Part shown: positions 25,967 to 34,769 of the stretch, one piece after another | How positions within the stretch are numbered: the first letter of the stretch is position 1 | Layout of the letters: every line of letters starts with the position of its first letter | NCBI GenBank assembly: GCA_947165145.1 | Contig: CAMUZG010000015.1 | Coordinates: 1-54,139, forward strand | From: an uncultured Selenomonadales bacterium | Lineage (GTDB): Bacteria > Bacillota > Negativicutes > Selenomonadales > Selenomonadaceae | Direction of reading: 5' to 3' | DNA: 54,139 nt | Position numbers and translations under genes: made by a program | The notes under the pieces: model-generated | Told to the model about the DNA's origin: nothing | Seen by the model: only the letters and a program-made list of their open reading frames with translations | Database searches by the model: none

Positions 25967-25995
25967 TGGCAATGTTTTTCGCCGCGTGATAAAAT
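25967..25995 (+). promoter_or_regulatory. Promoter for the cobalamin genes
   Basis: TGGCAA (25967-25972) and TAAAAT (25990-25995) have 17-base spacing. There is no room for a cobalamin riboswitch in the leader of about 30 bases. Confidence 0.55.
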
Positions 25996-26031
25996 CTTCG
26001 CGCAAAAATTTTTTCAAAGGTGGTTAAGGCA

Positions 26032-26799
26032 ATGGTTCATATCGTCGGAGCGGGACCGGGCGACCCCGAACTCATCACGATTAGAGGACAAAAACTTTTG
26101 AGCGAAGCTGACGTTGTGATTTATGCCGGCTCGCTCGTCAACGAGGCAATTCTTCAATTCTGCAAGCCCGAAGCAGAAATTTACAATTCCGCGCAAATGA
26201 TGTTTGAAGAAATTATGCATGTCATATCGTTGGCGGAACGTGCCGGCAAAATGACAGTTCGATTGCACACGGGCGACCCGTCGATTTACGGCGCAATTCA
26301 AGAACAAATGGACGCAATGCAGGAACGCGGCATCGAATTCGACGTAACGCCGGGTGTGAGCTCGTTTTTGGCGGCGGCGGCGGCTCTCAAGCAAGAATAC
26401 ACTTTACCGGGCATTTCGCAGACCGTCATCATCACGCGGCGCGGCGGACGTACTCCCGTCCCCGACAGCGAATCACTCAAAAAATTGGCGCAACATCAAA
26501 CGACGCTGTGCATTTTCCTTTCCGTCAATTTGTTGGCGGAAGTCAAGCAAGATTTATTGTCGGCGGGATTCAAATCGTCGACACCCATTGCCGTTGTTTA
26601 TAAAGCGTCGTGGCCAGGCGAAGAATTAATTCTGCGCGGACGCCTCGACACAATCGTTAATCAAGTTAAGGAAGCGAAAATTGAGCGCACGGCAATCATC
26701 ATCGTCGGGCACTGCTTAAACACAAAAAAAGAAGATCGTCAAATGTCCAATCTGTATTCGCCGCGATTCAGTCACATGTTCAGGCAATCAAACTTTTAA
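26032..26799 (+). CDS. cbiF: Cobalt-precorrin-4 methyltransferase (CbiF/CobM)
   Basis: A 255-residue SAM-dependent methylase of corrin ring synthesis (C-11 methylation, anaerobic pathway). The tetrapyrrole methylase fold signatures are VHIVGAGPGDPELITIRG at the N-terminus, VIYAGSLV, and the second-half motif RLHTGDPSIYGAIQEQMD, followed by VTPGVSSFLAAAAAL. GRTPVP is typical of the precorrin-4 enzyme. ATG at 26032 follows AAAGGTGG; the GTG at 26020 lies inside that site. cbiG, the next enzyme in the anaerobic pathway, follows after a 65-base gap that contains an AATTCC repeat. Confidence 0.94.
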   Translation: MVHIVGAGPGDPELITIRGQKLLSEADVVIYAGSLVNEAILQFCKPEAEIYNSAQMMFEEIMHVISLAERAGKMTVRLHTGDPSIYGAIQEQMDAMQERGIEFDVTPGVSSFLAAAAALKQEYTLPGISQTVIITRRGGRTPVPDSESLKKLAQHQTTLCIFLSVNLLAEVKQDLLSAGFKSSTPIAVVYKASWPGEELILRGRLDTIVNQVKEAKIERTAIIIVGHCLNTKKEDRQMSNLYSPRFSHMFRQSNF

Positions 26800-26809
26800 C
26801 AAGCAAATC

Positions 26810-26840
26810 AATTCCTAATTCCCAATTCCTTTCCAAATTA
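26810..26840. repeat. AATTCC-type repeat between cbiF and cbiG
   Basis: Near-tandem AATTCCTAATTCCCAATTCC followed by TTTCCAAATTA. It is the same element as at 8539-8570, 39146-39177 and 39686-39707. It fills the gap between two genes that should be co-transcribed. Confidence 0.8.
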
Positions 26841-26864
26841 AATTCGGGCAGGCGAGATTTAAAA

Positions 26865-27755
26865 TTGAGAACAGCAATTATTTCATTGACGGCGAACGGT
26901 GCCCGCATTGCCGATAAAATTTCAGCAAAGGTCGGCGGACAAACTTTCGCTAAAGGCAAAGAATTCGAGAACCTTGCCGAACTCGTCGCGGAGATTTTCA
27001 GCAGGTTCGACGGACTCATTTTCGTTTGCGCGGCAGGTATCGTCGTGCGCATGATTGCTCCGCACATCGTCAGCAAACTCAGCGATCCAGCTGTTTTGGT
27101 CGTCGACGAACGCGGGCAAAATGTCATCAGTCTTTTAAGCGGTCACGTCGGGCGGGCGAACGAACTTGCGCTTGACATCGCCGACGCACTCGACGCAAAC
27201 CCCGTCATCACCACGGCAACGGATATTGTCGGGAAATTTTCAATCGACGCAATCGCTTCAAAACTCGGACTTGTTCCCGAACCTAAAGAAGTCATCAAGG
27301 CGATTAACTCGGCGATTCTGCGCGGCGAAGAAGTTTTCGTGACGGCGGGCGACGTGCGCTTGAATCTGATTCCGCAAAATTTAATCGCGGGCGTAGGTTG
27401 CAGACGCGGCACATCTTCCCTAAAAATTTTCGAGGCACTGCAACGAGCTTGCGCAATGATTCATCAGCCGATTGAACGCGTGAAACTTTTGGCTACCGTC
27501 GACGCCAAGAGCGATGAATCCGGACTTATATCGTTGGCGGAAGTCATGGATCTCAAAATAAGATTTTTTTCCAACATCGAGCTCCAAAGAAAAATCGACG
27601 AATACAAACTCGTCGAATCAAAATTCGTCACTCGGACAATCGGCGTCGGCAACGTCTGTGAAGCAGCGGCATTATGTTGCGTGGAAGGTGCGCGTTTTGC
27701 TCTGCCGAAAACATCTTTCAAAGGCGTGACGGTCGCTCTGCTTTGGGAACGTTGA
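26865..27755 (+). CDS. cbiG: Cobalt-precorrin-5A hydrolase
   Basis: A 296-residue CbiG, which opens the delta-lactone of cobalt-precorrin-5A and releases acetaldehyde in anaerobic B12 synthesis. N-terminal domain: DGLIFVCAAGIVVRMIAPH, then DPAVLVVDERGQNVISLLSGHVGRAN, a hallmark. C-terminal domain: LIAGVGCRRGTS, then ESKFVTRTIGVGNVCEAAAL. Two-domain length is normal. The TTG at 26865 is the likely start, although no strong ribosome site is evident. It is one of only two cob genes in the window. Confidence 0.93.
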   Translation: MRTAIISLTANGARIADKISAKVGGQTFAKGKEFENLAELVAEIFSRFDGLIFVCAAGIVVRMIAPHIVSKLSDPAVLVVDERGQNVISLLSGHVGRANELALDIADALDANPVITTATDIVGKFSIDAIASKLGLVPEPKEVIKAINSAILRGEEVFVTAGDVRLNLIPQNLIAGVGCRRGTSSLKIFEALQRACAMIHQPIERVKLLATVDAKSDESGLISLAEVMDLKIRFFSNIELQRKIDEYKLVESKFVTRTIGVGNVCEAAALCCVEGARFALPKTSFKGVTVALLWER

Positions 27756-27784
27756 CTTAAACGCCAATCGGAGGAATTATTTTT

Positions 27785-28240
27785 ATGTTAAAGAAAATTT
27801 TATTGGGCGTCATAATTCTCATCGTGGCGGGAATAGCTTTGTTCGGCATCGGCTCCTACGCAGTCATTGACGACGCTATCAAGAACAAGGAACCGCAAAT
27901 CCGTCAATACGTGCAGCTCGACGAGGTGGCGCAAGACAAATTCATCATGGACAACGTCGGCGAATTGTTGGACGGCATTGACATCGACGAGGACGGTACA
28001 CCTGAAGATAAAGAACAGTTAGATTTGCTGAAACGGACTTACAATCACCCCGAAGTTCAACAGGCTTTGACCGAACTCGGACGTTCTTTTATGGCTGTGA
28101 TGATTTTGGCGTCCGACGCAATCGTCACGGAACTCACCGCTGACGCAAAAGCAAAGTATCATCACGAGAAAGACCAATTTAAAGCGCGACTCGAAAAGTA
28201 CGGTGAACTTTTGGAGAAAGCCAAGAACGATATAAAATGA
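27785..28240 (+). CDS. Small membrane-anchored protein of unknown function
   Basis: A 151-residue protein with an uncleaved-looking N-terminal hydrophobic segment (about residues 4-25, KKILLGVIILIVAGIALFGIG) and a charged helical remainder. I do not recognise a family. Residues 60-75 form an acidic patch (IDIDEDGTPEDKEQ). GGAGG stands upstream of the ATG at a spacing of about 11. It lies 29 bases after cbiG on the same strand and could be transcribed with it; a cobalamin-related role is possible only by position. It is convergent with the EamA transporter gene. Confidence 0.75.
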   Translation: MLKKILLGVIILIVAGIALFGIGSYAVIDDAIKNKEPQIRQYVQLDEVAQDKFIMDNVGELLDGIDIDEDGTPEDKEQLDLLKRTYNHPEVQQALTELGRSFMAVMILASDAIVTELTADAKAKYHHEKDQFKARLEKYGELLEKAKNDIK

Positions 28241-28246
28241 ACGCAA

Positions 28247-29140
28247 TCACCGTTTAACAATCGACGGCATGACGATTGCCAATATGACCAAAATTATCCC
28301 GATTGATTCGACTAAATCGAACGACGTCCCGAAAATTATCCAACTGATGACGACCGAGGCTACAGGTTCCGTCGTGGCGGTTATCGAGGCTTCTTCAGGC
28401 GTCAAGAATTTTAAGCCCGCGTTAAAACTCAAAAATGCCGCGACCGTCCCGAAAACAATTATCCAGCTCACGTCGAACAAAACATTCGTCGCGAAGAACG
28501 GCAGCCAATTCCGATTGTCAATCAGCGCGAACGTCGACAATCCGCCGATAAACATTCCTACGCCCGTCAAAAAGTACGGGTCTATTTTTTTTGCGAACAA
28601 GTGCTTCGGGAATATCGCGCTGAATGCAAACGCCGCGCCGCTCAACAACGACCATATCACGCAACCGAGCGGTACAAGCATTTTCGACGGATTGCCACCT
28701 GTCACCAATAAAAATACGCCGCTCATCGCCAAAATTACCGCAAGCACTTCGCCACGTTTCGGAAATCGTCTGTGATAAAAACTTTCCCACATCACGACCA
28801 TTGCTGGACAAGCGTAGGTTATTACCGTTGTCGCCGCCGCGCCGCCGATTGAAATTGCTTGAAAGTACGTGAATTGCATGAACATCACGCCGAGCACGCC
28901 GTAAATCACCAAGTCGAGCCACAAACGCGGTTGACCGTTCATCAGCTTCAGCGACCGCCAAAAATTTCTACGCCGCGTTGCAATCAATATCAACAGCAAG
29001 CCCGCCGTGCACATGCGGATATTCGTCAGCTCCATTGCCGACTTCGACGAGTGCGCGAAAAAATCTTGTACCGCAACGCCCGAACTCGCCCAGAATATTC
29101 CAGCCATTCCGACGAAGATTAACGCCAAGCTCCTGCTCAA
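28247..29140 (-). CDS. EamA/DMT-family transporter
   Basis: A 297-residue inner-membrane protein with about ten hydrophobic helices arranged as two EamA repeats. Seen: GMAGIFWASSGVAVQ in helix 1, GAAATTVITYACPAMVVMWE at the end of the first repeat, and SFNAGLKFLTPEEASITATTEPVASVV in the second, typical of drug/metabolite exporters. The substrate is unknown. It lies 22 bases downstream of the large restriction-modification gene on the same strand, and converges with the preceding small anchored protein gene. Confidence 0.92.
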   Translation of the reverse strand: MSRSLALIFVGMAGIFWASSGVAVQDFFAHSSKSAMELTNIRMCTAGLLLILIATRRRNFWRSLKLMNGQPRLWLDLVIYGVLGVMFMQFTYFQAISIGGAAATTVITYACPAMVVMWESFYHRRFPKRGEVLAVILAMSGVFLLVTGGNPSKMLVPLGCVIWSLLSGAAFAFSAIFPKHLFAKKIDPYFLTGVGMFIGGLSTFALIDNRNWLPFFATNVLFDVSWIIVFGTVAAFLSFNAGLKFLTPEEASITATTEPVASVVISWIIFGTSFDLVESIGIILVILAIVMPSIVKR

Positions 29141-29161
29141 AATGTCACCTGCTTTTATCGT

Positions 29162-32100
29162 TCACTTGAAATATTTCGTCACCAGTTCGCCGCGCTTACG
29201 AATCAGTTCTTCGCGACGCGTCCGCGCAGATTTTTTCATTGACTCGCAATTCGTCACGTATGCCGCAAATTCTTCCTGCAATTCAATCGGCGGCAACGGA
29301 ATTTTTATCCTTAATAGATTTGTTCTGTTTATTCCGCCTTGCGCCATTCCTGTAATTTTTGATTTGAGTTGTTGCTGTCCGTCCTTAAAAAATAAGTAGT
29401 GAAACAAACATAGTTGTAATGTCTTGGATGAATTTCTCAAAACAAAAACATGTTCATTAGCCAGAGCCTCTACATCTTCCAATTCGTCTCGTACAAGTGC
29501 AACTTTTCCACTCAATGCGCCGTCTTTGCAAATCAAAATATCGTTTCTTCCGATTTTGCCTGAAGTAGCCGTGTCAAAAAAATCTTTCGGCACAAATTTT
29601 TTGTTCTCTAAGTTCAAGTATCCTGTTGTATTATCTATGTGCTCGCCGCCTAAACTCAAAATTCCTTCTGTAAATTCTGAAACGCCACCTTTAGGACGCG
29701 AACCTGTTTCGATTGATTGAAATATATTTTCCAAAGGAATGTTATCGTTTAATCCATCGAACAACGCGGTGAATTTTTTTTGAATATCAGCGTCAAGATT
29801 TTTAATCGTTTCGACCTGCGCGGCAATCTCGTCGTCAATGGCACGGAATTCGTCGACGATTTGATGTTGAATGTCAACGGGCGGCAACGGGAGCTTATAA
29901 CTTTGAATTTTATTTTTGTCTCCGCGTGGCATTTTCATTCCCTTAGCCGTCGACATAGCAAACGCAAAGAAATCATCTAATTTCAAAGTTTCCATGAGAT
30001 ATTCGGGCAACAAAATATTTTTGTCGCGACTACGAAAAACTAAAACGTCAGGTGAACAACCGCCGTTACGGTCGGCAAGCCAAATTTTCTTTAGATAGGG
30101 ACGAATATTTGATACAAGCACATCGCCGACAGAAAATTTTATTAAGCCGGAAATTTGCGGTACTCCGTCATAAGTTTTAATTCCACGTTTGTCCTTGAGC
30201 ATGTTATCGGTAGTCACGAAGTCGGCAATTTGAATTTCGTCAAGCGTTGTGCGTTCATTAACAAATGGTGCAACATCGCCGAGCTTTACTGTTGAGAAGT
30301 TGCCGCTATATTCGTCGGGCTTATAGTCGGAGCTTGTGACAGTGATTTTTTTTGTGAAGTTATCGGTGTTGAAGTCAATCAAATCGGCAAGCGTTGAGTA
30401 ATGGAAATATTTTTCGAGCTTGGGCATTTGAATTTGTTCGCCACGATATGCGGCACGAACGACTGCGGCAAGAGTGTTATCGGCGGCGCGATTGGCGTTG
30501 TCGAAGAGCAAACCTCCGCGTTTCTTGTGAACGATACCTTCGCGACCCTTGGCGTTCGTCCAGCCGTAGCCAAGAAAAGTTTCTTCGTCTTTGTCGACGG
30601 TCGCAGAAATGACAAGCGTCGTCTGCCGAAAAGTCAATCCGAAGTAGAAAATTTTTTCGCGCTCAAGGTCAAGAATCTTGTCGTTGGCGGCGGCGATGAA
30701 GTTGCGGTAATCGTCTTCAGACTTGCCGATTTTTTTCAAGTAGGCGTCAAAAATATCGCGGCTGAATTTCCTGCCGAGCGTCTTGCCGGTGATGATGCTT
30801 TCTGCCACGTCTTCAAAATCGGCGGTGAACAGCGGCGGCTCATCAAATCTTTCAAGGAACATAATCACGGTATTGGTGCCTGTCGCGCTGAAAGTTTTGC
30901 TGCCGAGCTGAACGATTGCCTTGATAAAAAATTTTTTCAACAGCGATTCGCGTGCGGCGACGAAACTTTTACCGTCCTTGTTCAAAATGGAGCTTGGCAG
31001 AATTACGGCGGCGACACCTTGAGCCTTGACGAGCTGACCGATTCTTTCGGCAAAGAGCGTCTCAATTTCCGAGCCTTGATTTGAAATTTTGTCGAGCACG
31101 GAAAAATTTTCTTCGTTCGCAAGCTTGAGATGTTGCTTGAAACCTTTGACGGAATAAGGCGGATTGGCAACGAGCACGTCGAAAGTCGCGGGTGAAATTT
31201 TTTCGTCGGGATAATCTTCGAGACCGTCGCCGAATTTGATTTTGCCTTCGTTGGCACCGTGCATGAACAGAGAAATTTTTGATACGCGAGCCAGCCGATA
31301 ATCTTTTTCCACGCCAAAAAGTCTGTCACGTTCCCAAAGATACGGCGGCGTCAAATTTCTTTGTGCATAGAAGTCGTTAATTGCTTTGAAACCTTCGGTT
31401 AGGAAATGACCTGCACCGCAAGCGTAATCGATGATTTTTGGCGGCGTGTCGACGATAAGCCTGTCGAGCGGCAAACTGTCCCAAATGAATTGCGCAATCG
31501 GTGTCGGCGTGAAAAATTGACCGGCGTCCTGCTTGAAGCCCTTATCAAGGAGCTGTTCAAACATGTCGCCGAGCGTCTGCAAATCCTTCGAGCCGATGAT
31601 TCGATAGCCGCGCAGAGTGTCGACGACTTCTTTTAGAATTTTGGCGTTGAGATAAAAAAGTTTGTCGTTGTTCACGTCGACAAAGGCAAAGGCGTTGTTC
31701 GTGTAAAATTTGAGCTTGCGAAAATTCTCGCGCAGATCACGAATTTGATTGTCGTGATTTTCTTCGTCAATGAAGTTTTCAAACAGCCTGTCGGGATAAT
31801 CTTCGGGCAGATAAAAAATATCTTCGCCCATAAATTTTTTCATGCCGTCGGCGTAAAGTTTCTGCAACTTGTCTTGAAAAGTCTCGTGAGTATCGGAGCC
31901 GACTTTGAATTGAAAAGAAACTTCGTCGTTGTCGAGAGCGCGACTTTCGTCGGCGAGTTTGCAGATGAACAGCGCGACAAGCCGATTGAAAGCGTTTTCC
32001 TTGTCGGAAACTTGATTGTGGCGTAAAATCTCCTCGAACTTATTGACAAGGCTCGTGTCGTCGAAATCTTTAAGGTCACGTTTGCGCAACGGTTTTGCGC

Positions 32101-32740
32101 CGATTTGATAGGCAACGGTCTCGTCATGGAAAATTACATCGCCGAGAAAATTTTTCTCGTAACGGTCGCGCCAAATTTCAAAACGTTCTTCAACGGTGGT
32201 TGCGTCGCTGTAAAATTTTTTTCCGCAAGGAACACTTGCCGTTTTGAAAGTCAAATTGCCGTCGTCAAAGTTTGCGGCGTACAAAATAAGCCATTGACAA
32301 CTTTGTTCCTGTTGCCAATACGAAAAGAGTTGCCCGCCGTCAGCGAGCATATTTTTAATTTCTTGATTGAATTCTGCTCCGAAAGTTTTGCACTCGATGA
32401 TAAAAAGCGTTGAGCCGTTCGACGAGACGCAAATATCTGCGCGACCGCCTTTTGGCGAATGACCGAGTTGCCAACGTCGCTCAAGTTCAATATCTTCGGG
32501 CTTATAACCTTTATCCAGCAACCGATTGACGCACTCGAAGACAACGAGATTTTCTTTGTGCGATTCGTCGAAAAAATTGTTTCTGTCACGACCTTTGAGT
32601 TGCGCAGGATAGAATAACTTCTTTGCGGACAAATCGGCACGCATTACGACACCTTCAGAGAAAACTTTTTCGTAGTGATTGCCGTTTGCGGTGAAATTCA
32701 TGATCTTGAGAGCGTCGGCAAAATTTTTTTCGGTGAGCAA
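29162..32740 (-). CDS. Single-chain restriction-methylation-specificity protein (type IIG/type I-like)
   Basis: A 1192-residue fusion of three modules. The N-terminal nuclease domain has a PD-(D/E)xK core: Asp102 in GRADICV and Glu116-Cys-Lys118 in FIIECKT. The central N6-adenine methylase domain resembles HsdM: DAGQFFTPTPIAQFIWDSL at about 405-423, motif I IDYACGAGHF at 437-446, motif IV NPPY at 526-529. The C-terminal HsdS-like part has two target-recognition domains, each ending in a PLPPVDIQHQIV or PLPPIELQEEF helix motif (about 960 and 1160). This is the type IIG R-M-S layout, with bipartite target recognition expected. All key residues seen are intact. No separate HsdR translocase is present. 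Confidence 0.9.
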   Translation of the reverse strand: MLTEKNFADALKIMNFTANGNHYEKVFSEGVVMRADLSAKKLFYPAQLKGRDRNNFFDESHKENLVVFECVNRLLDKGYKPEDIELERRWQLGHSPKGGRADICVSSNGSTLFIIECKTFGAEFNQEIKNMLADGGQLFSYWQQEQSCQWLILYAANFDDGNLTFKTASVPCGKKFYSDATTVEERFEIWRDRYEKNFLGDVIFHDETVAYQIGAKPLRKRDLKDFDDTSLVNKFEEILRHNQVSDKENAFNRLVALFICKLADESRALDNDEVSFQFKVGSDTHETFQDKLQKLYADGMKKFMGEDIFYLPEDYPDRLFENFIDEENHDNQIRDLRENFRKLKFYTNNAFAFVDVNNDKLFYLNAKILKEVVDTLRGYRIIGSKDLQTLGDMFEQLLDKGFKQDAGQFFTPTPIAQFIWDSLPLDRLIVDTPPKIIDYACGAGHFLTEGFKAINDFYAQRNLTPPYLWERDRLFGVEKDYRLARVSKISLFMHGANEGKIKFGDGLEDYPDEKISPATFDVLVANPPYSVKGFKQHLKLANEENFSVLDKISNQGSEIETLFAERIGQLVKAQGVAAVILPSSILNKDGKSFVAARESLLKKFFIKAIVQLGSKTFSATGTNTVIMFLERFDEPPLFTADFEDVAESIITGKTLGRKFSRDIFDAYLKKIGKSEDDYRNFIAAANDKILDLEREKIFYFGLTFRQTTLVISATVDKDEETFLGYGWTNAKGREGIVHKKRGGLLFDNANRAADNTLAAVVRAAYRGEQIQMPKLEKYFHYSTLADLIDFNTDNFTKKITVTSSDYKPDEYSGNFSTVKLGDVAPFVNERTTLDEIQIADFVTTDNMLKDKRGIKTYDGVPQISGLIKFSVGDVLVSNIRPYLKKIWLADRNGGCSPDVLVFRSRDKNILLPEYLMETLKLDDFFAFAMSTAKGMKMPRGDKNKIQSYKLPLPPVDIQHQIVDEFRAIDDEIAAQVETIKNLDADIQKKFTALFDGLNDNIPLENIFQSIETGSRPKGGVSEFTEGILSLGGEHIDNTTGYLNLENKKFVPKDFFDTATSGKIGRNDILICKDGALSGKVALVRDELEDVEALANEHVFVLRNSSKTLQLCLFHYLFFKDGQQQLKSKITGMAQGGINRTNLLRIKIPLPPIELQEEFAAYVTNCESMKKSARTRREELIRKRGELVTKYFK

Positions 32741-32764
32741 ATCATCACTTCCCTACTTGACAAA

Positions 32765-32812
32765 GCAACGTGACGTTGCATCCAACGGTCACGATTCAAC
32801 GTTGCGATGAGT
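32765..32812 (-). repeat. Palindromic dispersed repeat, copy B (inverted)
   Basis: Read on the minus strand this is the same unit as copy C: CGCAACGTTGAATCG, a short spacer, then GGATGCAACGTCACGTTGC. The 15-bp palindrome (32765-32779) is at its outer left end. With copy C it brackets the permease gene as an inverted pair. Confidence 0.85.
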
Positions 32813-32836
32813 TCAAGGCATTAACCGCGCTTGAAA

Positions 32837-33643
32837 TCATTTTATGAATCTTGGCTTGAGAATCAACGTCACGAAGTACACGACCGCCGCGCAGACTACA
32901 ATCGTTGCACCCGTAGCCGAATTCAGTTCGTAAGACAAAATTAAGCCCGTGAGCCCCGAACTCAACGCAATCAGCACGCTCAACACGTGATAACTTTTGA
33001 CCGAATTCGTGACGTTGCGAGCCGCCGCCGCTGGTAAGACTAACAACGCATTGATTATCAAAATTCCAACCCATTGAATGCTTAACGCGACGACGATTGC
33101 CAACATCACCGCGAAAATTGATTCGATAAACTGCGTGCGTATCCCGCGACTGCGTGCCAACGTCTGATTCACCGACAAAATCAACAGCCGATTGAATAAC
33201 AACGCCCAAGCCGTCACGACGAACACGAACACCGCCGTCAATGAAAATAAATCGTCGCGAGTGATGCTCAACAAGTCGCCGATTAAAAATCTCGAAAATT
33301 TATTGAATTGCCCGCCCGCCGACATCAACATCAATCCGAGAGCAATCGCCGTCGAACTGAACACGCCGATAACCGTGTCCGCGCCCGCGTGCGATTTGTT
33401 CTTTATGTAAGTGATGAGCAACGCGAAAATTATCGAGAAGCCGAGCAAACCGACGATTTCCGAGCCCACACCGATTAACACGCCCAAGGCAATTCCCGTG
33501 AACGCGCCGTGACCTAACGAGTCCGAGAAAAACGCCATGCGGTTCGACACGACCATCGTCGACAGCAAACCGAACAGCGGCGTCACCAGCAAAATCGCCG
33601 TCAAGGCGTTGCGCATGAATTCATATTCAAACAAATTTATCAA
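32837..33643 (-). CDS. Metal ABC transporter permease (ZnuB/MntB type)
   Basis: An approximately 268-residue ABC-3 family inner-membrane permease for zinc or manganese, with about eight hydrophobic segments. Family marks: EFMRNALTAILLVTPLFG at the N-terminus, VVSNRMAFFSDSLGHGAFTGIALG (the permease-ATPase contact region), and IQWVGILIINALLVLPAAAAR. The frame extends to 33739, but those upstream codons lie in the repeat; I favour the TTG at 33641-33643, with a TTG nine bases later as an alternative. No ATPase or binding-protein gene is adjacent, which is unusual. Inverted palindromic repeats stand on both sides. Confidence 0.88.
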   Translation of the reverse strand: MINLFEYEFMRNALTAILLVTPLFGLLSTMVVSNRMAFFSDSLGHGAFTGIALGVLIGVGSEIVGLLGFSIIFALLITYIKNKSHAGADTVIGVFSSTAIALGLMLMSAGGQFNKFSRFLIGDLLSITRDDLFSLTAVFVFVVTAWALLFNRLLILSVNQTLARSRGIRTQFIESIFAVMLAIVVALSIQWVGILIINALLVLPAAAARNVTNSVKSYHVLSVLIALSSGLTGLILSYELNSATGATIVVCAAVVYFVTLILKPRFIK

Positions 33644-33690
33644 CCCGCCAAAAAAAATTTTAACGTTCAAACGCGGTAGTAACGTTTGAC

Positions 33691-33735
33691 TGTTGCAACG
33701 TTGAATCGCAACCATTGGATGCAACGTCACGTTGC
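33691..33735 (+). repeat. Palindromic dispersed repeat, copy C
   Basis: The fullest copy: TGTTGCAACGTTGAATCGC, a short spacer, then GGATGCAACGTCACGTTGC with a perfect 15-bp palindrome at 33721-33735. It lies between the divergent permease and DUF1850 genes. Confidence 0.88.
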
Positions 33736-33795
33736 TCACCGCGCAAATTTTATCAGCTGATAAAATATTTTCAAGCCGAAAGGAATTTGATCGTC

Positions 33796-34233
33796 ATGAA
33801 AAAAATTTTACTCGCAATCGTGATGTCGGCGATGTTGTTCGCGTTGACAAGTTCGCCAAAAATTTTTATCGGGACTGAACACGCCACGGTTGCCGTCGTC
33901 GACGCCACAGAAAATTTACCGCTCACGATTGAATTCACGCATTCCGTACAGAAAACGCCCGTAATCGAGGAGCTGACCTTCTGCGCGGGCGAATTCGTTT
34001 TGTGTCGAACAAAATACAAATCTCAAGGCGTCGGATTGCCTTTCGACGCGTCGGACGGGAATTTTCGTCGCGAAGGCGAGTGGTTTATAATGGACGACAT
34101 GAATCGCCACTTTAAAAATCTTGAATTGCGCACCGGTAAAGGTACACGCTTGACTCTCACGCTGGACGGTCGCAAATTTGCGCTGTATAAAAAATTTCCC
34201 GTCGGCACAAAAATTTTTGTGAAAACTTTTTGA
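33796..34233 (+). CDS. DUF1850 secreted protein
   Basis: A 145-residue protein with a signal-peptide-like N-terminus (MKKILLAIVMSAMLFALTSS) and the DUF1850 pattern: LTIEFTHSVQKTPVIEEL, where THSVxxTPV is a hallmark, then KSQGVGLPFDASDG. In known genomes DUF1850 genes usually sit next to TAXI-type TRAP transporters, but no TRAP genes are present here. Function unknown. ATG at 33796 is chosen with AAAGGAA upstream. The HD-domain gene follows after 19 bases. Confidence 0.85.
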   Translation: MKKILLAIVMSAMLFALTSSPKIFIGTEHATVAVVDATENLPLTIEFTHSVQKTPVIEELTFCAGEFVLCRTKYKSQGVGLPFDASDGNFRREGEWFIMDDMNRHFKNLELRTGKGTRLTLTLDGRKFALYKKFPVGTKIFVKTF

Positions 34234-34252
34234 TTGACAGGAGGCGGACACC

Positions 34253-34702
34253 ATGAAAAATTTTTCCAATCACAGCAATGAGCGGGTTCGTCGGGCATAC
34301 GAGACTGCTTTGACTGCTCATCGCGGACAAATCGACAAAGCAGGCGTCGATTACATCAATCACCCGCTGACAGTTGCGTCTAACGTCGGCGAAAATGTTT
34401 CGGCGATAATTGTCGCACTGCTTCACGACGTTGCGGAGGATACAAACTTGACGCTTGCCGAGCTTCGTGAAAAAATTCCGCTCACCGACGAAGAATTTCA
34501 CGCGTTGAAACTTTTGACGCACGATAAATCAATTCCTTACCTTAAATATGTCGAACGAATCAGATCTGATGAGTTGGCACGCGTCGTAAAAGTTGCTGAC
34601 CTTCGCCACAATTCGGATTTGTCACGCATAAAAAATCCTGCGCCGAAAGATTTTGCCCGCGTCGAAAAATATTCGGCGGCACTAAGGCTGTTGGAGAGCT
34701 GA
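34253..34702 (+). CDS. HD-domain phosphohydrolase, SpoT/Mesh1-like
   Basis: A 149-residue single HD domain related to the hydrolase half of RelA/SpoT (small alarmone hydrolases). Metal ligands: His37 in INHPLTVA, His58-Asp59 in ALLHDVAEDT, and a later Asp in KVADLRHNSDL. The synthetase domain is absent. It may hydrolyse (p)ppGpp or another nucleotide; which one cannot be told from sequence. ATG at 34253 follows AGGAGGCGG. It is likely co-transcribed with the DUF1850 gene. Confidence 0.88.
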   Translation: MKNFSNHSNERVRRAYETALTAHRGQIDKAGVDYINHPLTVASNVGENVSAIIVALLHDVAEDTNLTLAELREKIPLTDEEFHALKLLTHDKSIPYLKYVERIRSDELARVVKVADLRHNSDLSRIKNPAPKDFARVEKYSAALRLLES

Positions 34703-34713
34703 AAGTTTTTTCC

Positions 34714-34742
34714 TTCACACGCCCGAATAAAACTGTTATAAT
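34714..34742 (+). promoter_or_regulatory. Promoter for fur
   Basis: TTCACA (34714-34719) and TATAAT (34737-34742) have 17-base spacing, with AAAGGAGG before the ATG. Confidence 0.7.
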
Positions 34743-34769
34743 CGTCGCAAAGGCAAAGGAGGCTTTAAC

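Noticed and set aside
25973-26031. Cobalamin riboswitch before cbiF
   Set aside because: The leader is too short and lacks the B12-box consensus.
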